DNA of 64,000 nt from JBHYDC01 sp051861205 (GTDB taxonomy: Bacteria; Pseudomonadota; Alphaproteobacteria; Rhizobiales; Pleomorphomonadaceae). This document shows positions 17,303 to 25,797 of this stretch, one piece after another. How positions within the stretch are numbered: position 1 is the stretch's first letter; every line of letters begins with the position of its first letter. The notes below the pieces were generated by a model, which was not told the origin of the DNA, did no database searches, and saw nothing but the letters and a program-made list of their open reading frames with translations. The stretch covers positions 7,083 to 71,082 of the forward strand of contig JBHYDC010000020.1 of assembly GCA_051861205.1 (NCBI GenBank), written 5' to 3'. The translations under genes and the position numbers were made by a program.

Positions 17303-18325
17303 ATGAAACTGGCAACCCTGAAGGACCGGACCCGCGACGGCATGCTTGTGGTCGTCTCGCGCGATCTCACCCGCTGCGTTTCGGCGCGGCCGATCGCGCA
17401 AACCCTGCAAGCCGCGCTCGACGATTGGGAGTACGCCGCCCCGCGTTTGGCCGACCTTGCCCATGATCTGGAACTCGGCGCCGTTCCCGCCTTGCGATTT
17501 CACGAGCATGAAGCGTGCTCGCCTCTGCCGCGCGCCTATCAGTGGGCCGACGCGTCGAGCTACACCAACCACATGCGCATCATGCGGATGAGCCGGGGCG
17601 AGGATCCCAATGCACTGCCGGGCGAGCCGCTGATGTATCAGGGCGGCTCGGACGGATTTCTCGGGCCGCGCGATGCGATCGTTGCGGTGAGCGAGGAGCA
17701 CGGCATTGACCTCGAAGGCGAGATCGCGGTGATAACCGGGGATGTGTCGATGGGCGCGACGCCCGCTGAAGCCGCCGCCTCGATCCGGTTGGTGATGCTG
17801 GCGAACGACGTGTCGTTGCGGCTGTTGCAGCCGGCGGAGCGCGCCAAGGGTTTCGGCTTTTTCCAGGCAAAGCCCGCCTCGGCCTTCTCGCCGGTCGCGG
17901 TGACGCCGGATGAACTCGGCACGGCCTGGGATGGCGCGAAGCTGCATCTGCCGCTGCTCGCCTCCGTCAACGGCCGGGCGATTGGCCGGGCAAACGCGGG
18001 CGAAGGCGTCGCGCATGATTTCGCGGCGCTGATCGCCCATGCCGCCAAGACCCGCGGGCTTGGCGCCGGCAGCATCATCGGCGGCGGCACGATTTCAAAC
18101 GGCAGTGCCGATGGCGGCCTGGGTGCGACGATCGAGGACGGCGGCGCAGGCTACGCTTGTTTGGCCGAGATCCGTCTTGTGGAGACGATCAAGACCGGAG
18201 CGGCGGTAACATCGTTTCTGAAATTCGGCGACACCGTGCGCATCGAAATGAAGGATCGCACGGGGCATTCGATCTTCGGCGCGATCGAGCAGACCGTGAC
18301 GCCGGTGGAGGCGGCGGGCGCCTGA
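17303..18325 (+). CDS. Fumarylacetoacetate hydrolase family protein
   Basis: 341 residues. The N-terminal MKLATLKDRTRDG and the later YQGGSDGFLGPRDAI, GIDLEGEIAVITGDV and GGGTISN segments match the FAH fold, which binds Mg or Ca through acidic residues and cleaves or dehydrates beta-keto acids. This length with an N-terminal extension resembles the alphaproteobacterial fumarylacetoacetase that ends tyrosine/homogentisate breakdown. The rest of that pathway is not in the window, so the assignment is tentative. The start at 17303 is chosen by comparison with family N-termini. A long hairpin surrounds the stop codon. Confidence 0.85.
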   Translation: MKLATLKDRTRDGMLVVVSRDLTRCVSARPIAQTLQAALDDWEYAAPRLADLAHDLELGAVPALRFHEHEACSPLPRAYQWADASSYTNHMRIMRMSRGEDPNALPGEPLMYQGGSDGFLGPRDAIVAVSEEHGIDLEGEIAVITGDVSMGATPAEAAASIRLVMLANDVSLRLLQPAERAKGFGFFQAKPASAFSPVAVTPDELGTAWDGAKLHLPLLASVNGRAIGRANAGEGVAHDFAALIAHAAKTRGLGAGSIIGGGTISNGSADGGLGATIEDGGAGYACLAEIRLVETIKTGAAVTSFLKFGDTVRIEMKDRTGHSIFGAIEQTVTPVEAAGA

Positions 18326-18333
18326 GGCGCCCG
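18315..18333 (+). terminator. Hairpin with the stop codon as its loop
   Basis: An eight-base perfect stem, CGGGCGCC with GGCGCCCG, encloses exactly the TGA stop codon of the FAH-family gene as a three-base loop. It lies between two convergent genes (the DMT exporter ends at 18346). No U-tract follows, so it is not a classic intrinsic terminator. Confidence 0.4.
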
Positions 18334-18345
18334 GCCGAATTGACA

Positions 18346-19296
18346 TCACGCGCGGGCGGCTGCGGCCCGGATGCGCTCGCGGTGGGCGGTGTAAAGGCCG
18401 CTCGCCGCGATGACGAGGCAACCGGCGATCGTCCAACTGCTCGGCATGTCGCCGAACACGAGAAAGGCGAAGAGGCCGGCAAAGAGAAGCTGCACGTAGG
18501 AGAAGGGTGCCAGCGTGGACGCCGAGGCCCGGCGGAACGCAAGCACGATCAGCACATGCCCGATTGTGGAGAGAAGCCCCGTGAGCAGGCCCTCGCCAAC
18601 CTGGAATTGCGACGGCTGCGTCCAGTAGAAGGGCATCAGCACCGTGAGGACGACGAAGCCGATGGCGGCCGTCCAGGCCAGCGTTGTTTCAGGCCGCTCG
18701 TCCGCCATCTGGCGGGTGAAGATGGCGCCGAAGGCCCAAACCAGCGCGGAAGCCACCGGAAAGAGCGCAGCGAGTTGGAACGCATCCGAGCCCGGCCGCA
18801 CCACGAGCAAGACCCCTGCAAAGCCCACGAATGCCGCCGCCCAGCGCCGGGCCCCGACCTTTTCGCCGAGCAGCGGGATCGAAAGCGCCGTGATGAACAG
18901 CGGCGAGAGATAGTTGATCGCCGTGTTGTCGGCGACACCAAGATGACCCAGCCCCAAAATGAACAGCGCCGACGAGGCGCACACCGCAAGCCCGCGGGCG
19001 AGCTGCATGCGCGGCCGGGTGGTGGAAAAAGCATGGCGGCCGCGGATCATGAATACGGCCGGAACGGCGATGATCGCAAAGCCGAGATACCGGAACCAAG
19101 TGACCTGAAGCGGGTGCATCGTGTCGGTCATCGATTTCGCGACGATATCGCCGGCGGAAAAGAAGATCGTGGATGCGATGATCAGTCCGATCGCGATCAG
19201 CGTGCCGTCACGAACGGCAGCAGGAACGCGGACGGCTGGTGTTTCAACGTAAGAGGTGGCGTCCGCTGTGGCGGAGATGGCGGGAGGGGGGCTCAT
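18346..19296 (-). CDS. EamA/DMT family inner-membrane transporter
   Basis: 316 residues with about ten hydrophobic segments in two EamA repeats (first near GLIIASTIFFSAGDIVAKS, second near GFAGVLLVVRPGSDAF). This is the usual size and layout of drug/metabolite exporters that move amino acids or other small molecules. The substrate is unknown. It converges with the FAH-family gene and is followed upstream by a 479-base stretch without a firm gene. Confidence 0.88.
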   Translation of the reverse strand: MSPPPAISATADATSYVETPAVRVPAAVRDGTLIAIGLIIASTIFFSAGDIVAKSMTDTMHPLQVTWFRYLGFAIIAVPAVFMIRGRHAFSTTRPRMQLARGLAVCASSALFILGLGHLGVADNTAINYLSPLFITALSIPLLGEKVGARRWAAAFVGFAGVLLVVRPGSDAFQLAALFPVASALVWAFGAIFTRQMADERPETTLAWTAAIGFVVLTVLMPFYWTQPSQFQVGEGLLTGLLSTIGHVLIVLAFRRASASTLAPFSYVQLLFAGLFAFLVFGDMPSSWTIAGCLVIAASGLYTAHRERIRAAAARA

Positions 19297-19775
19297 GATA
19301 TCCAGATTTGGGTGCGAAATGCGGACCGATCATTCGCCCTAATCCATGACCGAACCGTGGCGAACACGATCAAAGATCGCTGTGCAGACATGCATAAACC
19401 GCATGACGACTTAATGAAATCTGAAGAAAATCTTGAAGGGGCAGATTCGGTGCTGTGCGTACCCGGAAAATACTAAGATCAATGTCACTCGCTATGGCCG
19501 TCTTCAGGTCCAACCAAGGTTAGGGCGGCATAATTGATTGGTTCCATGAAGGTGTCGGTGTCACGCGTTCTAATATAATAATTCATGTACGGGTGTTCCT
19601 GGGCCAGTAAACCGCAACATCCGAACAACTCAATTTGGCGATACATCCCGTCGCTGCAATGACACGCGGTATTGCTGGTTGTCCCCACGTCAAAAGAGGA
19701 CTGTACGATCGCCGACCCCGCCCATATTCATAAAACACATTTTAAACCAACACGCAGAATTCAGCGACTCCAGGG
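19297..19775 (+). other. 479 bases with no supported gene
   Basis: Between the DMT exporter and the alpha/beta hydrolase, both on the minus strand. One 67-codon minus-strand frame (19485-19688) exists, Cys-rich at its N-terminus (ACHCSDG, FGCCG), but it has no recognisable family. Base composition is less GC-rich than that of the neighbours. I treat it as probably non-coding, possibly a decayed gene. Confidence 0.4.
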
Positions 19776-20612
19776 TCAGGCTCCAAGAAGCGATCGCACC
19801 GTCCGCATAACGCGGTCCGTGTCCGCGTGATGTGGCGCGTGCCCGACGCCGGGGAGACTGACGATGTCGGCATCCGGCAGGTGCGTTTGCAGCCAACCGA
19901 TGTGCCAGTCCGGAGCGGCGATCTCGTCGGCCTCGCCGAAGATGATCGCGGTCGGTAGCGACACCCCACCGAGCAAGGGCTCGACGTCCCCCATCACCGC
20001 GTTGAAGGCGAGAAGTTCACTTGCCATCGTCCGCACGGCTTCTGGACGTCCGGCATGGACGAAAGGAAATGACGAGAGGTAATCGGGCACCGCATTCGGC
20101 CGCAGCGCAGCCGCAAGAATGCCCGGCCCAACCAGCGGCGCAATCAGCGGCAGAACGGCTTCGCGCAGCACTGGACCGATGATCGGCGCGGTGGCCACGT
20201 GCAGCAGCGGCATAGCGGCATGCGGCGTGGGCCGGCAGAACGGGGCGAGCAAGACGAGACCGGTCACGCGGGGGTCCTGCCGGGCCGCGAGGCAAAGCGC
20301 CGTGGCCGCTCCCAGCGAATGGGCGACGAGAAGTACGTCGGTGAGATCAAGCTTGGCGAGAAACGCACAGAGCCATGCAGCTTGGCCAGCCGCGCCCGCC
20401 TCCGATAACGGCAAAGGATCGCTCCAGCCGTAGCCTGGACGATCCACCGCTATCAGCCGAACGCCCAGGAGTTCCGATGAAAACGCGGGAAAGATTTCCT
20501 CGCCAAGACTGCTCCATCCGTGAACCAGCAGAACCGGCCGGCCCTCGCCCGCTTCATGATAGTGCACCGTGAGGTCGTTCACATTGAGGAGGCGGCCGAG
20601 ACGAGGCGTCAT
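19776..20612 (-). CDS. Alpha/beta hydrolase
   Basis: 278 residues. The oxyanion segment is LLVHGWSSLG, the nucleophile elbow is VAHSLGAA (Ser), the acid is the Asp of FGEADEIA, and the base is the His of LPGVGHAPHH. These make a complete triad of an ester- or lactone-cleaving hydrolase. The substrate is not evident. The start may be the ATG at 20612 or the TTG at 20630; the ATG gives a normal N-terminus. It stands apart from the upstream DenD-like gene by about 250 bases that show no gene. Confidence 0.88.
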   Translation of the reverse strand: MTPRLGRLLNVNDLTVHYHEAGEGRPVLLVHGWSSLGEEIFPAFSSELLGVRLIAVDRPGYGWSDPLPLSEAGAAGQAAWLCAFLAKLDLTDVLLVAHSLGAATALCLAARQDPRVTGLVLLAPFCRPTPHAAMPLLHVATAPIIGPVLREAVLPLIAPLVGPGILAAALRPNAVPDYLSSFPFVHAGRPEAVRTMASELLAFNAVMGDVEPLLGGVSLPTAIIFGEADEIAAPDWHIGWLQTHLPDADIVSLPGVGHAPHHADTDRVMRTVRSLLGA

Positions 20613-20865
20613 ATGAAAACCGTTCGTCAATGCCCCGCCTTGGTCTCCAACGAGGGCGATCGATCGTGGTTCCCGTTACGAATGCCCTGAGCACGGTTGC
20701 GCCTGCTTGGATAGAACGCCTGCAGGTGTGATGTTCGCAAGCGTGGTCTGAAGTTTGTTCTTCCAGCCGCTAACGATATCGCCATCGCGCGCCGGGCGAC
20801 GCGGGCGGTGCCCGAGCCCTGGCGGCGTGCCTCACACAACGCAAAGACGGCGCGATCGATCCCGA

Positions 20866-21843
20866 TCAGCTTGCCGCTTCGTCTTCCAGGTACGCCCGGA
20901 TGATCGCGTCGAAATCCGCGTCCGCAGTGAAGCCGAGCGCCAGCGCACGGCGCGTTTCGAAGCGCTCGGGCCAGCCGGCCACGATGCGCTGGATCGTCTC
21001 GTCCTTCTCGCGGCGGATGAGCGATATGGCCTTCTCTCCGGCCACCCGGCGCAGCGCGGCGATCTCCTCGCCCACGGTGGCCGAAAGGCCGGGCATGTTC
21101 AAACTCCGGCGCGGGCCAACGCGCGATAGGTCCAGCGTGGCGGCGTGAACGAGGAAGCCGACGGCCGCGCGCGGGCTGGCGAACCAATGCCGCACGCCCT
21201 CGTCCACCGGCAGCACGGCTTCCTTGCCCGCCAGCGGCTCACGCAAGATGTTGGAGAAGAAGCTGGACGCCGCCTTGTTGGGGGCGCCGGGGCGAATGAC
21301 GATGGTAGGAAAGCGCAGGCCGATGCCCTCCAGAATGCCGCGCCGGCTGAAATCCGACAACAGCAACTCGCCGATCGCCTTCTGCGTGCCGTAGCTGGTA
21401 AGCGGAAACGTGCCGAATGTATCGTCGATCGCATCAGGGAGGGGCGCTCCGAACACGGCGATGGACGAGGCGAACACGAAACGCGGCCGGTAGGACGCGC
21501 GAAGCCCCTCCTGCCGGATCGCCTCGATCAGGCTCTGCGTGCCCCCGAGATTAATCCGATACCCCTTGTCAAAATCCGCCTCAGCCTCGCCGGACACGAC
21601 GGCCGCGAGGTGGAAGATGATGTCTGGGCGGTCCGCGATGAGCGGGGCGGCGGAGGCGGGATCGCCGAGGTCGGCTGTTACGACGTGAGTAATCGAAGCG
21701 AGGGCAGGCGGGGTGGCGGGTGGAACGGCATCGACGAGGGTGATGCGGGCGATATCAGCGCCAAGCGCGGTTGGCGTCCGCGCGAGGCGCTCGACCAGCT
21801 TACGCCCGACCATGCCGGCCGCGCCGGTGACGAGGATGTGCAT
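20866..21843 (-). CDS. denD: NAD-dependent epimerase/dehydratase, D-erythronate dehydrogenase-like
   Basis: 325 residues from the ATG at 21843, which has AGGAG upstream. The N-terminal Rossmann motif is LVTGAAGMVGRKL. It also has FHLAAVVSGEAEADFDKGY and a YGTQKAIGELL segment carrying the Tyr/Lys dyad. These segments match the DenD group, which oxidises D-erythronate or similar tetronates to the 2-keto form, the first step of a four-carbon acid sugar pathway. Symbol assigned from recall, so moderately sure. It sits 141 bases after an FAH-family gene and a HAD gene on the same strand. Confidence 0.75.
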   Translation of the reverse strand: MHILVTGAAGMVGRKLVERLARTPTALGADIARITLVDAVPPATPPALASITHVVTADLGDPASAAPLIADRPDIIFHLAAVVSGEAEADFDKGYRINLGGTQSLIEAIRQEGLRASYRPRFVFASSIAVFGAPLPDAIDDTFGTFPLTSYGTQKAIGELLLSDFSRRGILEGIGLRFPTIVIRPGAPNKAASSFFSNILREPLAGKEAVLPVDEGVRHWFASPRAAVGFLVHAATLDLSRVGPRRSLNMPGLSATVGEEIAALRRVAGEKAISLIRREKDETIQRIVAGWPERFETRRALALGFTADADFDAIIRAYLEDEAAS

Positions 21844-21984
21844 GAGGGGCTCCTGGGCGGGACGATTGGTCGTGGTGAAGCATAGTTCACCCACGACCGG
21901 CTGGGCAGGGGAGTTCAAGGTGATGGAGCAGAAATCTAAATCGTGACGGGTGCTTCAACTCCGCGTGCGAACGCCGAGTTTGCC

Positions 21985-23118
21985 TTACCCCAACACCTCC
22001 CGCCGCGCCAAATTCCGCATCAATTCCCCCGCGCCGAATGTCCATGCCTCCGCTTTGTCGGTCGGCACGACCCTGTTTACCAGCGCGCCGAGTTCCGGCG
22101 TCGCGATCGTCACGATGTCCCCGGTCTTGTGTGTGAAGCCGCGGCCGGGATGGTCGCGGTCGTCGATGGGCGCGAACATGGTGCCAAGGAAGAGGACGAG
22201 GCCGTCGGGGTAGTGGTGGTGGGTGTTGATGGCTTGGGCGACGATGTCGGCCGGGTCGCGGCTGATTTCGGCGATGGAGGAGCGGCCGGTCATGCGGTAG
22301 CCGTCGGCGCCCTCCACGGTGAGCGATAGGTCCATGCGGCGGACGGTGTCGAGCGTGAAATCCTCGTCGAACAGGCGCACGAATGGACCGACGGCGGCGG
22401 CGGCGTTGTTGTCCTTCGCCTTGCCGAGCAGGAGGGCCGAGCGGCCTTCGACGTCGCGCAAGTTAACGTCGTTGCCGAGCGTGGCGCCGACGATTGCGCC
22501 CTTGGACGACACGACCAGCACCACCTCCGGCTCTGGGTTGTTCCAAGTCGAGGCCGGGTGAACGCCGACGTCCATCATGGTTCCAACGGCCGACATCGGC
22601 TGACCCTTGGTGAAGATTTCGGCGTCCGGTCCGATGCCCACTTCCAGATATTGGCTCCAGGCCCCGGCCTCGATCAGCGTCTGCTTCAAGGCGGCGGCTT
22701 CGGGCGAACCGGGCTTCAGGCGGCGCAGATCGTCGCCAACGAGATCGCGGATATGGCCGCGAATGGCGTTGGCGGCATCGGCATCGCCGCGTGCTTTTTC
22801 CTCGATCACACGCTCCAGCATCGAGACGACGAAGGTGACGCCGGCGGCCTTCACCGCTTGCAGATCGATGGGCGTGAGGAGATGCGGCCGAGTGCGGTCA
22901 CGGGTGTCCGGGGCGGTGTTGGCGGTGATCGCGGCCAGCGAGCCTATGTCCTCGCCCGTCGCGGCGCGAAGGGCGGCGGCGGGGTTTTCGGTCTCGCAGA
23001 GATCGCGGACGGTGGCAAAGGTGGCGGTCACGTCGATGAGCCGGTCGCCATCCACCCGTGCGACCGAGGGGCCGGCGAATTCGGGGCGGTAAACACGGGC
23101 GACGAGAGTGGCGGACAT
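21985..23118 (-). CDS. FAH-family protein, possibly a 2-keto-3-deoxy-acid dehydratase
   Basis: 377 residues, all one FAH-type fold with conserved FVVSMLERVIEEKARG, NPEPEVVLVVSSKG and HHYPDGLVLFLGTMF. Its length and segments resemble long FAH-family dehydratases such as XylX of Caulobacter, which dehydrate 2-keto-3-deoxy-pentonates. The exact substrate is inference. Its neighbours are a DenD-like dehydrogenase and a HAD phosphatase, which fits an acid-sugar catabolic unit. Confidence 0.8.
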   Translation of the reverse strand: MSATLVARVYRPEFAGPSVARVDGDRLIDVTATFATVRDLCETENPAAALRAATGEDIGSLAAITANTAPDTRDRTRPHLLTPIDLQAVKAAGVTFVVSMLERVIEEKARGDADAANAIRGHIRDLVGDDLRRLKPGSPEAAALKQTLIEAGAWSQYLEVGIGPDAEIFTKGQPMSAVGTMMDVGVHPASTWNNPEPEVVLVVSSKGAIVGATLGNDVNLRDVEGRSALLLGKAKDNNAAAAVGPFVRLFDEDFTLDTVRRMDLSLTVEGADGYRMTGRSSIAEISRDPADIVAQAINTHHHYPDGLVLFLGTMFAPIDDRDHPGRGFTHKTGDIVTIATPELGALVNRVVPTDKAEAWTFGAGELMRNLARREVLG

Positions 23119-23196
23119 CGGGCAGCTCCGAGGGCAAAGTGGAGACTACGGGTTATGCCAAACCTGACCGTTCGTCGAGGGGATCCCGGCCGTGGC

Positions 23197-23925
23197 TCAC
23201 CCGTCCTCGCCGAAGAGCAGCGCTTCCAGTTCGTCGATGCCGCCGAGGCAGGCATGGGCGGCGCGGGCAAGCGTTTCGCGCGTACCGGTGCCGGTGAGAA
23301 CGGCAACGCGCAGCCCCGCGCCGGCCGCGAGTGCCATCGCCATATCGTGGTGATTATCGCCGACGACGGCGGTTTCGCGGGCCGGCACAGCGACGGCCGC
23401 GCAGAAGGCGTCCACCATGCCCGACGTCGGCTTCACGCCGTGCCCGCTGTCATAACCGGCGACGAAATCGAGGAACTCGGCGAAGCCGAAATGCGTTGCG
23501 GCCGCATGGATGGCCGCTTCGCTGTCGCTGCTGGCGATCCCGGTGCGTAGGCCGCGACGTTTCAAGCGGGCAAACAGGGCGGCGAGGTCTGTAACGGGCA
23601 CGGCGCCATGGGCTGAGGCGATGAACAAGGCGTCGAGACCGCGCGCCAGCTCACCGTGGGTCAGCGGACTGCCGGCTGCGACCCAGGCATGGGCGATCTC
23701 GACCGTGTTGGCGGCGGCCAGCAGGCTGTCGGCGGCGGTTACGCCGGTGTCCGGATCAAGGCCGCCGACGTGCATGAGATGCCGCGCGAGGGTGTCGTCC
23801 CCAGATGCGGCGAGGATGGCCGCGCGGCGGTTGATCGATGCCCAGGTCTTGTGGAAATCGAAAAGCGTGCCGTCCTTGTCGAACAGAATGGCGCGGATCG
23901 GCGATGAGCCGCTGGATCGTATCAT
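23197..23925 (-). CDS. HAD family hydrolase (phosphoglycolate-phosphatase-like)
   Basis: 242 residues from the ATG at 23925, which has GGAGGGG upstream. Motif I is ILFDKDGTLFDFHKTW with the two catalytic Asp. A cap-domain segment follows, then the motif-II-like RTGIASSDS, and motif IV AVVGDNHHDM. This is the usual layout of cytosolic phosphoglycolate-phosphatase-like HAD enzymes. It starts 79 bases before the FAH-family gene on the same strand, so it may remove toxic phosphorylated sugars from the same pathway. Confidence 0.88.
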   Translation of the reverse strand: MIRSSGSSPIRAILFDKDGTLFDFHKTWASINRRAAILAASGDDTLARHLMHVGGLDPDTGVTAADSLLAAANTVEIAHAWVAAGSPLTHGELARGLDALFIASAHGAVPVTDLAALFARLKRRGLRTGIASSDSEAAIHAAATHFGFAEFLDFVAGYDSGHGVKPTSGMVDAFCAAVAVPARETAVVGDNHHDMAMALAAGAGLRVAVLTGTGTRETLARAAHACLGGIDELEALLFGEDG

Positions 23926-24033
23926 CGTCACCCCAACCCCTCCGGTGCGCAAATGAGCCGCGTTCAGTCTAGGCAATGATCGGGCGCGAAGGAATGGCGC
24001 GATGACGCAAAGATGCTGCCAAGACGGCGATGG

Positions 24034-24637
24034 CTAGCCCTTAGCCCGTGCGGCGGGGTGGTTCGCCTTGATATTGTCGGCCGCGAGCGTGACGGTTTTG
24101 ATGATGCGGGCCGCACGGGTTTCCGGCTGCTTGGCGGCATTGATCCATTCCAGGATGCTGCGACGGGAGGATGCGCTGAAGGCGTCGAAATGGCGCCGGG
24201 CGCTGGGGGTGTCGTTCAGTGCGTTGGTTGGGTCGGGCGGTTCGAGCAGCGCGTCCACACCATCGAGCCGCGACCAACTCCCGTCGCGCATGGCCTCCTC
24301 GATTTTGGCAAGACCTGGAGGCTGCATGAGCCCGCTCGCAATCAGGCGTTCGACCTTGTCCTTATTGACCTTCGACCATCCGCTGCCCGCCCGCCGGGGC
24401 GAAAGCAGCAACATGGTGCGATCGGTATCAAGTTCGCGCGGAAGGCTGTCGATCCAGCCGAAGCAAAGGGCCTCGTCCACAAGGTCGGGTCAGGGCACGT
24501 AAGGTCGATCGGCGCCCTTTTTTCTAGGTGACGATCCAGACGCTCTCGCGCTGGGCATGGTTCTCCGCAAGCCAGATCCGAAGATCCTGGCGTTTCTTCA
24601 CTTCGACGCGAAGGAACTCATCGAGAGGACGTTTTTC
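24034..24637 (-). pseudogene. Broken YdeI/OmpD-associated family gene
   Basis: The C-terminal 149 codons (24480 to 24034) start with VDEALCFGWIDSLPRE, an internal motif of this family, so the N-terminus is missing. Reading upstream restores it. EVKKRQDLRIWLAENHAQ occurs in another frame up to a TAG at 24526-24524, next to a run of six A. The frame must then shift by one base to give KKGADRPYVP, followed by a TGA at 24492-24490 just before PDLVDEAL. One frameshift and one or two stops therefore break an otherwise intact gene of about 190 codons. The family is of unknown function; the name recalls a bacteriocin-protection link. Confidence 0.8.
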
Positions 24638-24805
24638 TTAAGCCATATCTGCCTGAACAGGTGGTGCATAACAGCGCGAGGGGGTCTTTTCCGATCAACC
24701 TAAACACGGGTGGTTTAGGGTCAAGGTGCCCGTTAGCAGACCGTTCAATTGGAATGAACTCCGCTCCTTGCCGGGCAATGAAGGGCGTCCTGGAACGAAC
24801 ATGAT

Positions 24806-24908
24806 CCCGCAGGCTTATCTGCGGGACTTGCGCCGGCACTTTCAAAGGGGAATAAGCACCGGGCGATGGAAATTTTCCGCCGGCTACTGCAGCCGGCCTT
24901 TAGGGGCG
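24806..24908 (+). promoter_or_regulatory. Structured leader upstream of the TerC gene, possible Mn-sensing yybP-ykoY-like element
   Basis: Consecutive stem-loops occur between 24806 and 24908: CCCGCAG/CTGCGGG with loop GCTTAT (24806-24825), a CCGG-containing stem around 24857-24883, and CCGGCT/AGCCGG with loop ACTGC. An outer pairing AAAGG (24844-24848) with CCTTT (24897-24901) encloses AAAGGGGAATAAGC, close to the AAAGGGGAGTAGC core of the Mn riboswitch that often precedes TerC-family genes. One core base differs and the element is short, so this is a candidate only. Confidence 0.4.
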
Positions 24909-24933
24909 CGCCAAGAGACGAGGTTGAGTTTTG

Positions 24934-25581
24934 ATGGACTTTGTTTCGACCGAGGCCCTGGCCGCCCTGTTCCAGGTGATCACCATCGATCTGGTTTTGG
25001 CCGGCGACAACGCCATAGTCATCGGTCTTGCCGCCGCCGGATTACCGAAGCACCAGCGGAATAAGGCCATCTTGGTCGGAATTCTGGCCGCTACCGTTCT
25101 GCGCATCCTCTTCGCGGGCGTTACGACACAGCTCCTCCAAATCCTTGGACTTCTTTTGGTCGGCGGCATTTTGCTGCTCTGGGTGTCGTGGAAAATGTGG
25201 CGCGAGCTGCGCATCTCCGAGGCCGATGAACAGCGCGCTGAGGAACTTCTGAGCGGCGTGGACATCAACAACGGAAATGGGACCGGACCGAAGAAGACCT
25301 TCGGCCAAGCCGCTTGGCAAATCGTGATTGCCGACGTTTCGATGTCGCTGGACAACGTTCTGGCGGTTGCCGGCGCGGCGCGCGAGCATCCGGGGGTGCT
25401 GGTTTTCGGCTTGGTGCTGTCGATCGCGCTCATGGGCCTTGCCGCCTCCTTCATCGCACGCCTGCTGCACCGCTTCCGTTGGATCGCCTACGTCGGACTT
25501 GCCATCATTCTCTACGTGGCACTCGATATGATTTACCGAGGCGCCCTGGAAGTCTGGCCGGCCATGGCCGGAACCCTCTGA
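24934..25581 (+). CDS. TerC family integral membrane protein
   Basis: 215 residues. The two TerC signature segments are TIDLVLAGDNAIVIGLAAAG (near residue 20) and IADVSMSLDNVLAVAGAA (near residue 135), each with acidic residues in a membrane helix. About seven hydrophobic segments are present. TerC/YjbE relatives export manganese or support metal loading of secreted proteins. The ATG at 24934 is preferred over the TTG at 24931. It has its own structured leader and no operon partner. Confidence 0.9.
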   Translation: MDFVSTEALAALFQVITIDLVLAGDNAIVIGLAAAGLPKHQRNKAILVGILAATVLRILFAGVTTQLLQILGLLLVGGILLLWVSWKMWRELRISEADEQRAEELLSGVDINNGNGTGPKKTFGQAAWQIVIADVSMSLDNVLAVAGAAREHPGVLVFGLVLSIALMGLAASFIARLLHRFRWIAYVGLAIILYVALDMIYRGALEVWPAMAGTL

Positions 25582-25797
25582 GCCACGAGCGGATTGTTTC
25601 CGCAGGCTGCCCCACGCGGCCGTGAATGGTTTTGCGTGCAGCGACCGCGTGGAGGTGGCCGACGAACCGGAATTCCTAGTTTGAAGGCCATGAACGGAAC
25701 AACGTTCTAACAGCCGGCGCCGAATGAGAGGTGAGCTGGCTTGAAAATGTCGACCCGGTCGGTAGTGTAAGTCGCCATCAGGGAAGGCCGTCGCTCC

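Noticed and set aside
19485..19688. 67-codon frame in a 479-base gap
   Set aside because: No family, weak start and composition unlike nearby genes; could be real but not supported.
25692..25707. GAACG/CGTTC inverted repeat before cysT as a sulfur regulator site
   Set aside because: Only five pairs, not repeated before the sulfate-binding protein gene or cysD, so no evidence for a common operator.
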